From IMG/VR virus record IMGVR_UViG_3300049216_000492, positions 1 to 49,729 of that record: DNA of 49,729 nucleotides; one strand, 5' to 3'. The notes beneath the pieces were generated by a model that did not search any database, had not been told where the DNA came from, and worked only from the letters and a program-made list of their open reading frames with translations. This document shows positions 24,463 through 34,600 of this stretch, one piece after another. The translations under genes and the position numbers were made by a program. The stretch comes from a virus. The stretch's first letter is position 1; each line of letters opens with the position of its first letter.

Positions 24463-25350
24463 ATGATCACGGATGCCCTTATGAATATTTTTCGCAAAGA
24501 TCCTACGGTAAAGCGACACCTTGCTAAAACGGTGTCGTGGCGACTGGTTGGTTCAGTAGACACTATGCTGCTGGGTTGGCTGATAACTGGCCATATAGCA
24601 ACAGGTGCGAAGATTGGCGGAATGGAATTGCTGACGAAGATGCTCCTTTATTTCTTTCATGAGCGCATGTGGCACAAGATAAAATTCGGTTTACCTACGA
24701 AGTATGCCACGGCACAGCAGGTTAAGAAGGATAATGCAGCTAACCTCTTTGCAAGCAAAAGTAATGTAAGTAGGGAGGAGCGGGAGCAGTTGAGTGGCAA
24801 TAAGGCTTTTACCATATGGCTGACAGGCTTATCAGCTTCCGGTAAATCAACTATAGCTTCGGAACTGGATAGCTGGTTTTATAGCAACGGGATGCGGGCG
24901 TATGTGGTTGATGGAGATAATACCCGTATGGGCATTAACAGCGACCTGAGCTTTAGCGCAGAGGATAGAAGTGAGAATATACGCAGGGTAGCAGAGATGT
25001 GCAAGTTGTTTAATGAAAGCGGCACTATTGTGATCGCATCTTTCATCTCGCCGTTTGAAGCAGACAGAGCGAAGGCAAAGCAAATAATCGGTGCAGACAG
25101 TTTTATTGAGGTGTTTGCAGATGCTTCTATTGAAACGTGTAAGGCAAGGGATGTAAAGGGATTATATGCACTGGCAGAAAGTGGCAAGATAAAGGATTTC
25201 ACAGGCGTGGATAGTCCTTATGAGCGGCCTGCGGCACCTGATGTACACCTCAGGACAGATATAGCAAACTCACAAACTTGTACTGGAGTAATCATTGATT
25301 TTATGATTAGAGAGAAATACACTATAATTGATCAAGTTCTAAATAGTTAA
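24463..25350 (+). CDS. cysC: DUF2061 membrane domain fused to adenylylsulfate kinase
   Basis: 295 residues. The first ~85 residues match DUF2061 (KRHLAKTVSWRLVGSVDTM, TKMLLYFFHERMWHKIKFG), a small membrane domain often found beside sulfate-activation genes. The rest is APS kinase: Walker A WLTGLSASGKST, DGDNTRMGINSDLSFSAEDR and NIRRVAEM, then ISPFEADR. It phosphorylates APS to PAPS, here presumably at the membrane. A second ATG (24481) is a possible start. It heads an operon with glycosyltransferase genes (5-base gap to the next). cysD and cysN for APS synthesis are at 41.0-43.2 kb. Confidence 0.93.
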   Translation: MITDALMNIFRKDPTVKRHLAKTVSWRLVGSVDTMLLGWLITGHIATGAKIGGMELLTKMLLYFFHERMWHKIKFGLPTKYATAQQVKKDNAANLFASKSNVSREEREQLSGNKAFTIWLTGLSASGKSTIASELDSWFYSNGMRAYVVDGDNTRMGINSDLSFSAEDRSENIRRVAEMCKLFNESGTIVIASFISPFEADRAKAKQIIGADSFIEVFADASIETCKARDVKGLYALAESGKIKDFTGVDSPYERPAAPDVHLRTDIANSQTCTGVIIDFMIREKYTIIDQVLNS

Positions 25351-25355
25351 TTGCT

Positions 25356-26000
25356 ATGCAGTATATCCCGTTTAATGATCTTAAGTTAGATGACTATTTT
25401 GATAAAGTGTTTTATATTAATTTAGCAAAAGATACCGAGAGAAATAAAAATATCGTAGATCAATTTCGTTTGGCAGGTATAAGTAACTATGAAAGGATAG
25501 AGGCAATACAACTGACTTCATTGCCTGAAATTGGATTGTATCGTAATTTTATAAAAAAAGAACCAAAATATATTCTTGGCAGCCTTTCATGTAGAGCATC
25601 ACATATTAAGTGTATCCAAACGGCAAAAGATCGCAATTATCAAAGGATACTTATATTGGAAGATGATATTGTTTTTTTAAGTAATCCTAATAATCTTTTA
25701 TTGCAAAATCAACAAAGCCTTGGTGAATGGGATATGCTCTATTTCGGAGGACTGATAGAACCCCATTTTCGAAATCAAGTAGTTTGTGCCCACGCTTATG
25801 CTGTTAACTCATCACTATTTGATGACATCATAAACATGGGTAATTGTTCCGGCATGGAAATCGACAATTTTTATGCAAAAATATTGCAACACATGAGTTA
25901 CAACTACAACGCTTCCGGCAAGTACAACATAAAGGCTATAATACCATTTAATCAAATCGTTCAAAATAAATCGCTTGCTTCTAATATTCAAAACGGATGA
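25356..26000 (+). CDS. Glycosyltransferase family 25-like protein
   Basis: 214 residues. VFYINLAKDTERNKN at the N-terminus, LGSLSCRASHIKCIQTAKD and ILILEDDIVF (the acidic DD motif) are hallmarks of GT25 LPS glycosyltransferases, which add a sugar to LPS or, in related enzymes, to protein. It is shorter than many GT25 proteins but has all three blocks. Overlaps the next gene by four bases. Acceptor unknown; proximity to cysC and the sulfotransferase suggests a sulfated glycan. Confidence 0.85.
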   Translation: MQYIPFNDLKLDDYFDKVFYINLAKDTERNKNIVDQFRLAGISNYERIEAIQLTSLPEIGLYRNFIKKEPKYILGSLSCRASHIKCIQTAKDRNYQRILILEDDIVFLSNPNNLLLQNQQSLGEWDMLYFGGLIEPHFRNQVVCAHAYAVNSSLFDDIINMGNCSGMEIDNFYAKILQHMSYNYNASGKYNIKAIIPFNQIVQNKSLASNIQNG

Positions 26001-26878
26001 ACATTTTATATGTCACGAACCATAATAAAATTGCATCAGCAAGTGGCGGGTTTATTAATGATTATTTAAATGACCTGATCTACTACGGATTATATGAATT
26101 GTTTGGGACGAACGTAATTGATAGCACTCCAATCATTTCTTTATATAGAGAGAATAGTTCAAAGATAGACAGTAGAATGCTATGGGGCGGTTTTACTTCT
26201 TTTTGGCTTATAGAAAAAGATTGTGTTGATAGAACCTTTATCACTGAGAAAATAAAAAGTAAATACTTCGATCTGATCATTTACGGTTCTATTAGACGGT
26301 GTGATGATTACTACAATTTAGCTTCTTTGATTTACGATAGTAATAAGATCATACTTATTGATGGTAACGATGACCAAGGTTTATCACCGCTGTATCAAAA
26401 GCATCCATACTTTAAAAGAGAATTAAATCACCAATCTGGTAATTTACTTCCAATTTCCTTTTCCATGCCTTCTAACAAGATAACTGATATAGAAAATCAG
26501 CAGAAAAAAAGTAAAATGGCAACTGTAATACCAGGCATCAAAGAGACATATATATTCACTAACGAAAGCGATTACTATCAGGACTATAACAATTCTTTTT
26601 TTGGCGTGACAACGAAAAAGGCAGGATGGGATTGCATGAGGCATTACGAAATCCTTGCGAATTATTGTGTCCCCTATTTTGCTAACCTTTCGGAATGTCC
26701 ACAGTTCACAATGACTATGTTTCCCAAAAAATTACTAAGCGAATCACAGGTATTATTTAACCAGCCAAATATGAATGTAGGTCACTACTACGATATTTTA
26801 AATCAATTATTTGATTACACAAAGAAGAATCTTACTACTAAAGATGAAGCAAGAAGATTATTAGAAAAAGTTTTATAG
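25997..26878 (+). CDS. Putative glycosyltransferase (exostosin-like C-terminus)
   Basis: 293 residues. It begins MNILYVTNHNKIASASGGFINDYLND, a strand-loop start seen in GT-B enzymes, and has a C-terminal block KKAGWDCMRHYEILANYCVPYFANL. The latter matches the R-H-x-E-I/A-L-A-x-x-C/G-x-P pattern of exostosin-like and related transferases. Function as a sugar transferase is likely but family is not certain. Translation is probably coupled to the GT25 gene (ATGA overlap). Confidence 0.65.
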   Translation: MNILYVTNHNKIASASGGFINDYLNDLIYYGLYELFGTNVIDSTPIISLYRENSSKIDSRMLWGGFTSFWLIEKDCVDRTFITEKIKSKYFDLIIYGSIRRCDDYYNLASLIYDSNKIILIDGNDDQGLSPLYQKHPYFKRELNHQSGNLLPISFSMPSNKITDIENQQKKSKMATVIPGIKETYIFTNESDYYQDYNNSFFGVTTKKAGWDCMRHYEILANYCVPYFANLSECPQFTMTMFPKKLLSESQVLFNQPNMNVGHYYDILNQLFDYTKKNLTTKDEARRLLEKVL

Positions 26879-26902
26879 CAATCAACTTTAATAACCTACA
26901 TA

Positions 26903-27523
26903 ATGCAAGATGTTCAAAAAATATTGATCTCTATCTTTCATAAGCCGGGAAAGGACGACAGCAATTTCGAGCGATTGAAAAGCACTTTTAATTCATTTGA
27001 CATATTTATACCAGAAGTGAATTATTATGGAAATAAATGGAGAGAGGCAAAGAAGGAATTTATTGATAAAGACTATGATTCTTTATTTGTTATCTGTTCT
27101 GATGTATCCTTAGTATGCGGGAGCTTGATTAAAAAAATAAAGCAATATAGTTCAGATCAAAGTATTGGCATGTATGGTTTTGGCACAATTAATAACTACA
27201 CTTTTCAATGGCTGGGTTATGACAATATTCATTTAATAAAGGAAGTGCCATTTGTAGAGGGATATTGTTTTGGCATGAACAAGAAAGTCGTCAAATACCT
27301 TGAATTAGATACAGCCTTTGGTTATGGTCTCGATGTTGAAATTGGATACAAATCAATTATAAATGGGCTGAAGTGCATTATTGATAGTGGAGTTTGTATT
27401 AATCATCAGTTTGGTAAAAGTTATAACAACGAAGAAGCTACAAAAGAATATCGTGAATATCTTTTAGCTAATCCTTCAGTACATAATTTCTTAAAAAGAT
27501 TGAAAGTTCCAACTCCAATCTAA
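26903..27523 (+). CDS. Putative GT2-like glycosyltransferase
   Basis: 206 residues. DYDSLFVICSDVSL resembles the GT2 acidic nucleotide-sugar loop, and FVEGYCFGMNKKVVKYL followed by GYGLDVEIGYKSI and INHQFGKSY matches the C-terminal acceptor-site pattern of GT-A enzymes (G.CF...R, then D..., then H). The N-terminus lacks a clear first GT2 motif, so it is a divergent or short form. Last gene of the plus-strand sulfation operon; convergent with the sulfotransferase 16 bases away. Confidence 0.65.
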   Translation: MQDVQKILISIFHKPGKDDSNFERLKSTFNSFDIFIPEVNYYGNKWREAKKEFIDKDYDSLFVICSDVSLVCGSLIKKIKQYSSDQSIGMYGFGTINNYTFQWLGYDNIHLIKEVPFVEGYCFGMNKKVVKYLELDTAFGYGLDVEIGYKSIINGLKCIIDSGVCINHQFGKSYNNEEATKEYREYLLANPSVHNFLKRLKVPTPI

Positions 27524-27539
27524 AGGTGAAACAGTTCTA

Positions 27540-28358
27540 TTATTTATAGGCAAAATAATCATTGTACCATTTGTATTGATTCATGATCCAGTCATACACA
27601 TCTTTCCCCAAGATATCTCGGGCATCAGATGGTTTCATAGATAAAGACTCGCGGATAGTATGTAGCCCGGAGATGCCATAGATCTCATCGTCTTCTTTGG
27701 TAGTTTGCTGTATATGCTCAAAATCGTTTTTGAAAGGCTCTATACAGAGATAGTCATATACACGTGCCATTTGCTGCTCAGGATATAGGCAAAGATCTTC
27801 GTAGCGTATGAAAAGTAGTTTTTTATCTATGCCCTGGCGCATGGCCTCCGCAAGGCGTTCTATAGCGAGACCTATTGGTGGGCTATTGAACCAAATATCC
27901 ACCCGTTTAGGAGTACTCGTGCCCTGCATAGTAGAGTGATTGACTATAGGGTGCGATTTGTACTGATTATTGCGAAACATTTTTTCCATGGAGGCAATAA
28001 TATCCGGAAGGGAGCGGACGAGACAGATAATCTTGGGATCTGGGTAAAAGCTGTCTATAAAACCATAATGAGCAAAATGTCCTCTGGACTTATCTATTGC
28101 ATACTTTTTATCAGTTATAGCGCTATAATATCCGTGTATACCTTCGCGGCAAAAGCCGAGGAAGGCTTTCTTCATGGTATCGGCATCTTGCGCTTTGAAC
28201 TCAGGGCTCTCGGTATAGTTGTGCCGGGCCGCATAGATGAGCTCCAGCATACCGCTGGTTGAGGATGCGTAAAAACGTGGATCCTGGTTCATGAGGTTTT
28301 GAAAAACTGTACTACCTACTCTTGGCAGGGAAGATTGAAAAAAAATCTTTTCTGGCAT
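27540..28358 (-). CDS. PAPS-dependent sulfotransferase
   Basis: 272 residues. The PAPS 5'-phosphosulfate-binding loop is SSLPRVGSTVFQNLM (residues ~8-22), and the 3'-phosphate region is PKIICLVRSLPDIIASMEKM, followed by LLFIRYEDLCLYPEQQMARVYDYL, all typical of sulfotransferases. It would move sulfate from PAPS, made by the CysDN/CysC set nearby, to a sugar or tyrosine. Tyrosine versus carbohydrate acceptor cannot be told; the adjacent glycosyltransferases favour a glycan. It lies 55 bases downstream of the FkbM-fusion gene on the same strand. Confidence 0.9.
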   Translation of the reverse strand: MPEKIFFQSSLPRVGSTVFQNLMNQDPRFYASSTSGMLELIYAARHNYTESPEFKAQDADTMKKAFLGFCREGIHGYYSAITDKKYAIDKSRGHFAHYGFIDSFYPDPKIICLVRSLPDIIASMEKMFRNNQYKSHPIVNHSTMQGTSTPKRVDIWFNSPPIGLAIERLAEAMRQGIDKKLLFIRYEDLCLYPEQQMARVYDYLCIEPFKNDFEHIQQTTKEDDEIYGISGLHTIRESLSMKPSDARDILGKDVYDWIMNQYKWYNDYFAYK

Positions 28359-28413
28359 TTCAAATTATTGTAGTGACCACAACTTTTAATATGGAATTGC
28401 GGATTTGGTGAAG

Positions 28414-30060
28414 TTAATTTTGAGTTTCAGGTCGGATATAAATAGTGTTTGCTTCAAAATCAAAACCATTGAGCTCAAAAGAATCTTTTAATTCTTCGAA
28501 GCCGAGATCAGCTAAATACTTATCAATATCAGGCTTCAGAGTATGACCTTCATAATAGGGTTTAAGGCCTACTTCAGTCATAATTATCTTCGTATTTTTC
28601 AGAATTTTCTTTGCACCTTGCAGTACCAATAATTCTGCTCCCTGCACATCTATCCACATAATATCAACCTCTTTTAGGCTATTCTTCTTACACCAGTTAT
28701 CAAGAGTTTCTGCTTGCACTTTTATTTCTTTTTGTACAAGTGAATCTCCGTAATAAGAATCCTTTAATCCATCATTGAATTTGAACATCGAAGAGAAGCC
28801 AACATCTATTTTTTGCTTTATTTCTGGATCTACTTCATAAAAAGGCATTTCGCCTGTAGTATTACTTAATGCAACATTATGAACCCGTATCCTATTTCTT
28901 TTCTGCTCGTCAAGATTATTTAAATTGTTCAGGCAAAGTTGATACGAATTTGGTACGGGTTCAAAAGCATCAATATTTGCATGACGGAAAACATTAGAGA
29001 ACTCAATGCTCTGGCCGAGATGCCAGCTTCCGATTTCAAGTATTTGTTTTACCCCACTTAGGTCAACCTTGCCAGAAAGATGCGCAAGCCTGCTTGCCAC
29101 CATACTTCCTTTTTGATGCTCTCCTACAATCTTTTTACTCAACTTGTAGTTGCTTTTTTTTTTGCTTTCGCCAATAATTTCTTCAGTGTCGTTGCGAAGC
29201 AGGTCAATTATCTGATCTACGTTGAATATCTCACCTTCATTGTTGTATGGAAACTCTGTGGGTTGACCGGAGATATTATACTTACTGAATACTGAATTAC
29301 GAAGTTCAGGTTTAATGGTAGGTGGATTAGCTACAATGTTAGTGTGTATTTCATAGCCAAACTGTACAGGGGTATTACCAACCCAGCACACAACGGAAGA
29401 TTTACCTAAAGCGGCAGCTGAGTGTTGCGCAAAACTGTCGATAAACAATCTTTTCGCACTTAATGCGATCAATACAAAAAGCGCCCTGAAATCAGCCTGT
29501 ATCGGTGTGGTGCCTTGCAATTGTAATTGGTCCTCGCGCCGGATATGTAGCACATTGTATTCATTGGCAAAAGCATACACTATCTTTTGGGCCACAGCCA
29601 TTGGCAAATCGCGTGTCCATGAATATTTATTGGGCTGTTCTTTTGCACCACCATTAGTCTGTAATAAAAGTATTGGCTTCTGTGAAGCAAATTGATTCCC
29701 AAAAAAATTAAGCTCCCTATTATTGATGAACAGCTCAGGCTGCTCACCATTATACTTTATGCCAAACATATCGCACCACACCTTGATCAGGTGGCCGTTA
29801 ATGGTAATAAAGTCTGTTTCAAGGTAGGGATTATGTAACATCATTTTTACCTCCTGACCTTGAATATGATCTTTGTAAAAATAATTGAGATTATGAAAAT
29901 GGAATGTTTTATCCACGTATGGGTTACACAGAAAAACCTCCGGGTAGCCTGTAATCACAATCAGTTCGTCATTTGGGTATTGGACTTTGATAGCCTTGCA
30001 TACAGCGGTTGCTGCTATGCTTTTACCAATACCTCCATCAATCTGGAATACTATTTTCAT
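28414..30060 (-). CDS. GT9-like glycosyltransferase fused to FkbM-family methyltransferase
   Basis: 548 residues, two domains. Residues 1 to about 290 resemble heptosyltransferase-type GT-B enzymes (MKIVFQIDGGIGKSIAATAV; PILLLQTNGGAKEQPN; LSAKRLFIDSFAQHSAAALG). Residues ~325-530 are an FkbM SAM-dependent methyltransferase: ILEIGSWHLGQSIEF, AFEPVPNSYQLCLNN, VDIMWIDVQGAELLVLQGA, IMTEVGLKPYYEG. One protein could add a sugar and O-methylate it. It is 18 bases downstream of the small peptide gene. The fusion is continuous in one frame with no sign of a recent join. Confidence 0.85.
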   Translation of the reverse strand: MKIVFQIDGGIGKSIAATAVCKAIKVQYPNDELIVITGYPEVFLCNPYVDKTFHFHNLNYFYKDHIQGQEVKMMLHNPYLETDFITINGHLIKVWCDMFGIKYNGEQPELFINNRELNFFGNQFASQKPILLLQTNGGAKEQPNKYSWTRDLPMAVAQKIVYAFANEYNVLHIRREDQLQLQGTTPIQADFRALFVLIALSAKRLFIDSFAQHSAAALGKSSVVCWVGNTPVQFGYEIHTNIVANPPTIKPELRNSVFSKYNISGQPTEFPYNNEGEIFNVDQIIDLLRNDTEEIIGESKKKSNYKLSKKIVGEHQKGSMVASRLAHLSGKVDLSGVKQILEIGSWHLGQSIEFSNVFRHANIDAFEPVPNSYQLCLNNLNNLDEQKRNRIRVHNVALSNTTGEMPFYEVDPEIKQKIDVGFSSMFKFNDGLKDSYYGDSLVQKEIKVQAETLDNWCKKNSLKEVDIMWIDVQGAELLVLQGAKKILKNTKIIMTEVGLKPYYEGHTLKPDIDKYLADLGFEELKDSFELNGFDFEANTIYIRPETQN

Positions 30061-30078
30061 AACAGGTATTTTGTGTGA

Positions 30079-30279
30079 TTAAAAATAAGGATTAAAATCA
30101 GAAAGTGTGCAGTTGTTTATATCATTAGGGCTGCCTGATGACATATTGTTACTATCAAAGAACACCATCGGTATGTGTTGATAAGTTATTACGCCACTAT
30201 AAGAAACAGCATCAGGAAAAACACAGGGCTGTATTTTTCCAGTACATGGTGTATTAATGATCTTGCTATCATTATCCAT
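30079..30279 (-). CDS. Small peptide with an IQP..VFPDA motif
   Basis: 66 residues, no signal peptide. It begins MDNDSKIINTPCTGKIQPCVFPDAVSY, and the middle motif GKIQPCVFPDA corresponds to GRIQPGLVVFPDA, which occurs twice in the small protein at 40385-40618. The C-terminal half is unrelated and Ser/Asn-rich. It starts 3 bases after the NHL gene and ends 18 bases before the GT/FkbM gene, so it is almost certainly part of this transcript. A modified peptide, targeting tag or assembly peptide is possible; no function is known to me. Confidence 0.65.
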   Translation of the reverse strand: MDNDSKIINTPCTGKIQPCVFPDAVSYSGVITYQHIPMVFFDSNNMSSGSPNDINNCTLSDFNPYF

Positions 30280-30282
30280 TTG

Positions 30283-31611
30283 CTATTGTTTTATGATCTT
30301 CTTTACCGTCTTATTACCTTCTTCATCTATCATTTCAAGTAAATACATACCTGTGGGCAGTGTACTTAATGACAGTGTATTGTTACCCTGTTTTAGCGTG
30401 CCTTCCTGTTGAGTTGATCCTATTAAGTTCTGTAATTTATAGTTGGCTGGAGTAGCGACATTGTCTATTTGCAGTTGGTTAGTTGCAGGGTTAGGATAAA
30501 TAGATAATTCATTTGGAAGACCAACATCAGGAACTGCAAGATAATCGCATTTAGAATAAGTAACTTTACGAAAGCGAAAGGTGCGTGAATCTGAAATGTA
30601 TAAATTATCACAGCTATCTAATGCCACGCCCGCAGGAAAGTTTATTTCAGCGGCAGATGCAGGGCCGTTATCTCCGCTGTAATTCGCTATGCCATTTCCT
30701 ACGATCGTGCTGATAATTCCATTGCTGCTTATCATACGAATCCTACTTTGCTCATATTCAGCGATGAATAAATTGCCATATTTATCAATAGTAATCATAT
30801 ATGGTTCCGTTTCAGCAGCCGTAGCTGGTCCTCCATCACCACTAAATCCATCTGTCCCATTTCCAGCATAGAAAGTAATTATTCCAGCTACGTTTACTTT
30901 ATAGACTCTTCGAACATCATCTGCGATATATAAATTATTTTCATTATCAAAGCAGATTCCCCAAACACATATTTGTGCCGTAGTCGCAGGAACATTGTTT
31001 GCGCCAAACCCACATATGCCATTACCGGCGTATGTAGAGATCATGCCTGATGTACTAATTTTGCGGACTCTACTTCCACCAAACTCTCCAATATACAAAT
31101 TGGAGAGTTTATCAATACACAAACTTACAGGCCCAAATATTTCCGCATCAGTTGCAGGGATGTTATCGCCATTATAACTACCGACACCGTTGCCTGCAAC
31201 AGTAGAAATGAGTCCAGTTGTAACATCAATTTTACGCACCCTATTAGCCCATTCTTCGGCAATATATACGTTACCAAAAGAATCTACTGCTACAGCCTGT
31301 GGATTTTTTAATTCAGCGGTCGTTGCAGCTATATTATCGCCGTTATATCCTGCGGTACCTGTTCCTGCAACTGTTGTAATAATACCATCACGGTCAATCT
31401 TCCTTATACTATTTCCGATTGTACCTGTCGCGAAATAAAAATTACCAAATTTATCAAAAGCTCCTCCTATAGGATAGTTAATGGATGCTGCTGTTGCTGG
31501 GCCATTATCTCCTGTATTTGCAGCGGTACCATTGCCCGCAAAAGTTGTTATTATTTGGCCTTGCATTAAACAAGGCAACAACAACATTATATAAAGCAAC
31601 AAATTCCTCAT
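30283..31611 (-). CDS. Secreted NHL-repeat beta-propeller with T9SS tail (A)
   Basis: 442 residues. A signal peptide (about 1-18, LLLYIMLLLPCLMQG) is followed by a chain of NHL-type units, each with an ITTVAGTGTAGYNGD-like turn and DSFGNVYIAE-like strand. A linker leads to a type IX sorting domain (LSIYPNPATNQLQI to GMYLLEMIDEEGNK and final KKIIKQ). Export through the outer membrane and surface attachment are predicted. It is paired with the giant solenoid gene 49 bases upstream, and the pair is duplicated at 35.2-39.7 kb. Confidence 0.9.
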   Translation of the reverse strand: MRNLLLYIMLLLPCLMQGQIITTFAGNGTAANTGDNGPATAASINYPIGGAFDKFGNFYFATGTIGNSIRKIDRDGIITTVAGTGTAGYNGDNIAATTAELKNPQAVAVDSFGNVYIAEEWANRVRKIDVTTGLISTVAGNGVGSYNGDNIPATDAEIFGPVSLCIDKLSNLYIGEFGGSRVRKISTSGMISTYAGNGICGFGANNVPATTAQICVWGICFDNENNLYIADDVRRVYKVNVAGIITFYAGNGTDGFSGDGGPATAAETEPYMITIDKYGNLFIAEYEQSRIRMISSNGIISTIVGNGIANYSGDNGPASAAEINFPAGVALDSCDNLYISDSRTFRFRKVTYSKCDYLAVPDVGLPNELSIYPNPATNQLQIDNVATPANYKLQNLIGSTQQEGTLKQGNNTLSLSTLPTGMYLLEMIDEEGNKTVKKIIKQ

Positions 31612-31660
31612 TTCCCTATCAATTTTTTAATCAACAATCCAAACGCAAATAAATAATTTA

Positions 31661-34600
31661 TTATGGATGGAGTACAAGTACCATGTCCGTAGGGCCAATG
31701 GATCCGCAATGTTTCCATACAATTGAGCCAGCAGGTTGCCCAGCATATAAAGGCGTATCACAAGCATTGAGGCAATTAACATGCAACGTTTTATTTGAAA
31801 CCGCATTTATATTACATCCAAATATACCCGCATACTGATAGCTACCACTTACTGTATTGTTGCAGCCACCAAGAATAGACGAATAATAACCTGATACAGT
31901 ATTACACTTACCACCACTGATAACGCTATATTCTTGATTCCCGCTATTGCCAATAGTGTTGTATTGTCCACCACCAATAACACCAAAGTTAGAACGGGTC
32001 AGAATGCAGTTCTGATAGCCACCACCAATTGATAAATAGCTGGAGTTATCTATAAAATTCTGATAGCCACCACCAATAAAATCATTACAGCCGAAAACAT
32101 CAATACAATTTAAGACTCCGCCTACAATACTGTTACAACTTGAGCCACCCCAAATTGTATTTTTTACACCGTTCCCAATAAAGTTGTAAAGCGAGTTAGT
32201 GATCCAATTATTAACTCCCGTGCCAATAAAATTATATGCCGCATCTGCGATACAATTAAAACTACCAGATCCTAATACATTAAAACTTGAATTACAGCCA
32301 ATAAACAATGCTTCAATACGGTTGCTATATCCGCTACCGAGAAAATTATTACAGGCGAATCCTGTTGGATCGGTAAATATTATGCAAATGGAATTACAGC
32401 TCCCATTGCTGATTGTGTTGTTACAGGTTTGTTGGACACCCGCACCACAGATAACATTGCTAAATCCGTTAATGACCGTATCAAAGCCGCCGTTACATAC
32501 TTTATTTTGATGACCAGTGACAATAATGCCACAATTATTCATTGCTAAGTTAGAATCTCCTCCAACAACAATTGCGTGATTGCCAATAGCCTGATTGTTG
32601 ATACCATTTACGATACTATTAAATGCGCCGTATGTACAATTAGAACTACCGTTAATGATCGTGTTATTGTTACCTCCCTGTATATAGTTTTTGTAACCAT
32701 TGCTTACGGTACTATAAGTTGATAAGCCTTTTGTATTATCGATAATACCAGATTTGCCGTTGACAATAGAATTGTAAGATCCGCCTGATGTATTGATAAA
32801 GTTCGTATTGCCAGAACCAATAAAGGAGAATGCATCGTAAGAAGAATTTGTAAATCCGCTTCCAATCAGCGAATGATCAGCAAAAAGGGAATTGCTTTCA
32901 CCACCTGCGATTACAGAGTGTGGACCATTCAATTTATTAGACTCACCGCCAATTATAGTTGAGCAATCATTACTGACAATGTTAGATATACCACCTGCAA
33001 TACTACTATGGCCTCCAAGTACATGATTTACTTCTCCACCCACAACGGATGAGTAAGTACCGCAAATACCGTTGCAACAACCTCCGCCAATAAAATCAAA
33101 TGGGCCTCCTTTAATATTGCTTGTCCCTGAAATTTCGTTACATCCACCACCAACAATAGAGCTGTGATCGCTAATGAGATCAATATTATTGTTTTGTCCT
33201 CCAGTTATAGAAGAATAATACGATGAAACTGTATTTTGAAGGCCACCTGCAAGAACAGCGTAATTAGGAGTTGCCCCAAGAGCGATTGAACCAATATTAT
33301 TTCCGCGGCCACCACCCATAAACCCATAGCAGGACTGTGTGTTGATGAAGTTACAAAGACCACTGCCAATAAAACTATTGCATGATTGAGGGAATATACA
33401 ATTGATATAACCACCACCTATAACACTACTGTTGGCCCCTTGGTCTATGATATTACAGGTGCCGCCAGATATGGCAGAGCAGTCGCTGCAAATAGTATTC
33501 TTGCAGCCTCCGGCTATTGTACTGTGGCAACCTACGAGTCCTGCTGTGGTACTGCCTGCAATAAGATTGCAGTAACCACCCGATACTGTGCTCCATTTAG
33601 TAGCTGGTGCAATGCAATTTTGTTGTCCGCCTGCGATAATGCCGAAGCAGGAATTTCTATCAACTGTGTTGCATTGGCCAGTGCCGATGAAGCTGTGATC
33701 TCCACAAATGGTATTACCAGCACCGGCGGCGGTGCCATTGCCACCACTCCCTATGTATGAGAAATTGGCGGCTATATGGTTACAGTGGCCATTGTTCACA
33801 GAGGAGTTGGTACCTGAAACTATATTAGCCCTGCCACTAAGTATGCTACCGTATACTGAATTTTGACAAACAATGTTACAACAACCGCCTATGATAACGC
33901 CGTGATCGTTAGAGCCGGAGGTAGCATCGATACAATTGAATGAGCCTCCACCTATAAATGCAAAAGGAACAGAGTGAGGTGTGCCAGTAGATGGACCGCC
34001 AATAGTGTTGCAGCATCCTCCACCCAGCACGCCAAAGAACGTATCTAGGCTTAAGCAATTTTTATATCCTCCTCCTAAAAATCCGTAACAAGAGCCAGTG
34101 AAAATACCATTAGCTTTACCTCCACCCATAGTGCTGAAGGGAGCACCACAGCAAATGGAGTTTTGGTTGCCACCCATTAGCGATGAATTGCAAGACCCTT
34201 CCCTGATAGCATTACTATTGCCACCGCCAATAAAACTTGCTAATGAGACACATGTTGCGGTACCAGTTATAGTATTGCCTTCGCCTGAGCCAATAGCTGA
34301 ATAATTAGAAAACGAGTTGATATTATTTCCCTCTCCCGAGCCTATGAAAGATCGCGATGAAGCGATTGAATTGCCTGCACCAGATCCTATTGCTGATTCA
34401 ATACAAGAGACATGGTTTCTGATGCCCCCGCCAATGAATGAACAGCAACCAAATGTGTCAATAATATTAAAAGCTCCTCCAACTATAGATGAACAGGAAA
34501 CATTACAAATAGTATTCTGATAACCTGAACCAGTATAATTAAGGTTGCCGCCACATATGCAGTTTTGAAAGCCGTTAGATATAGTGTTATTATCACCGGA

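Noticed and set aside
33386-33760. 124-codon plus-strand frame, also at 38156-38530
   Set aside because: Antisense to the solenoid repeats; appears in both copies only because the DNA is duplicated.
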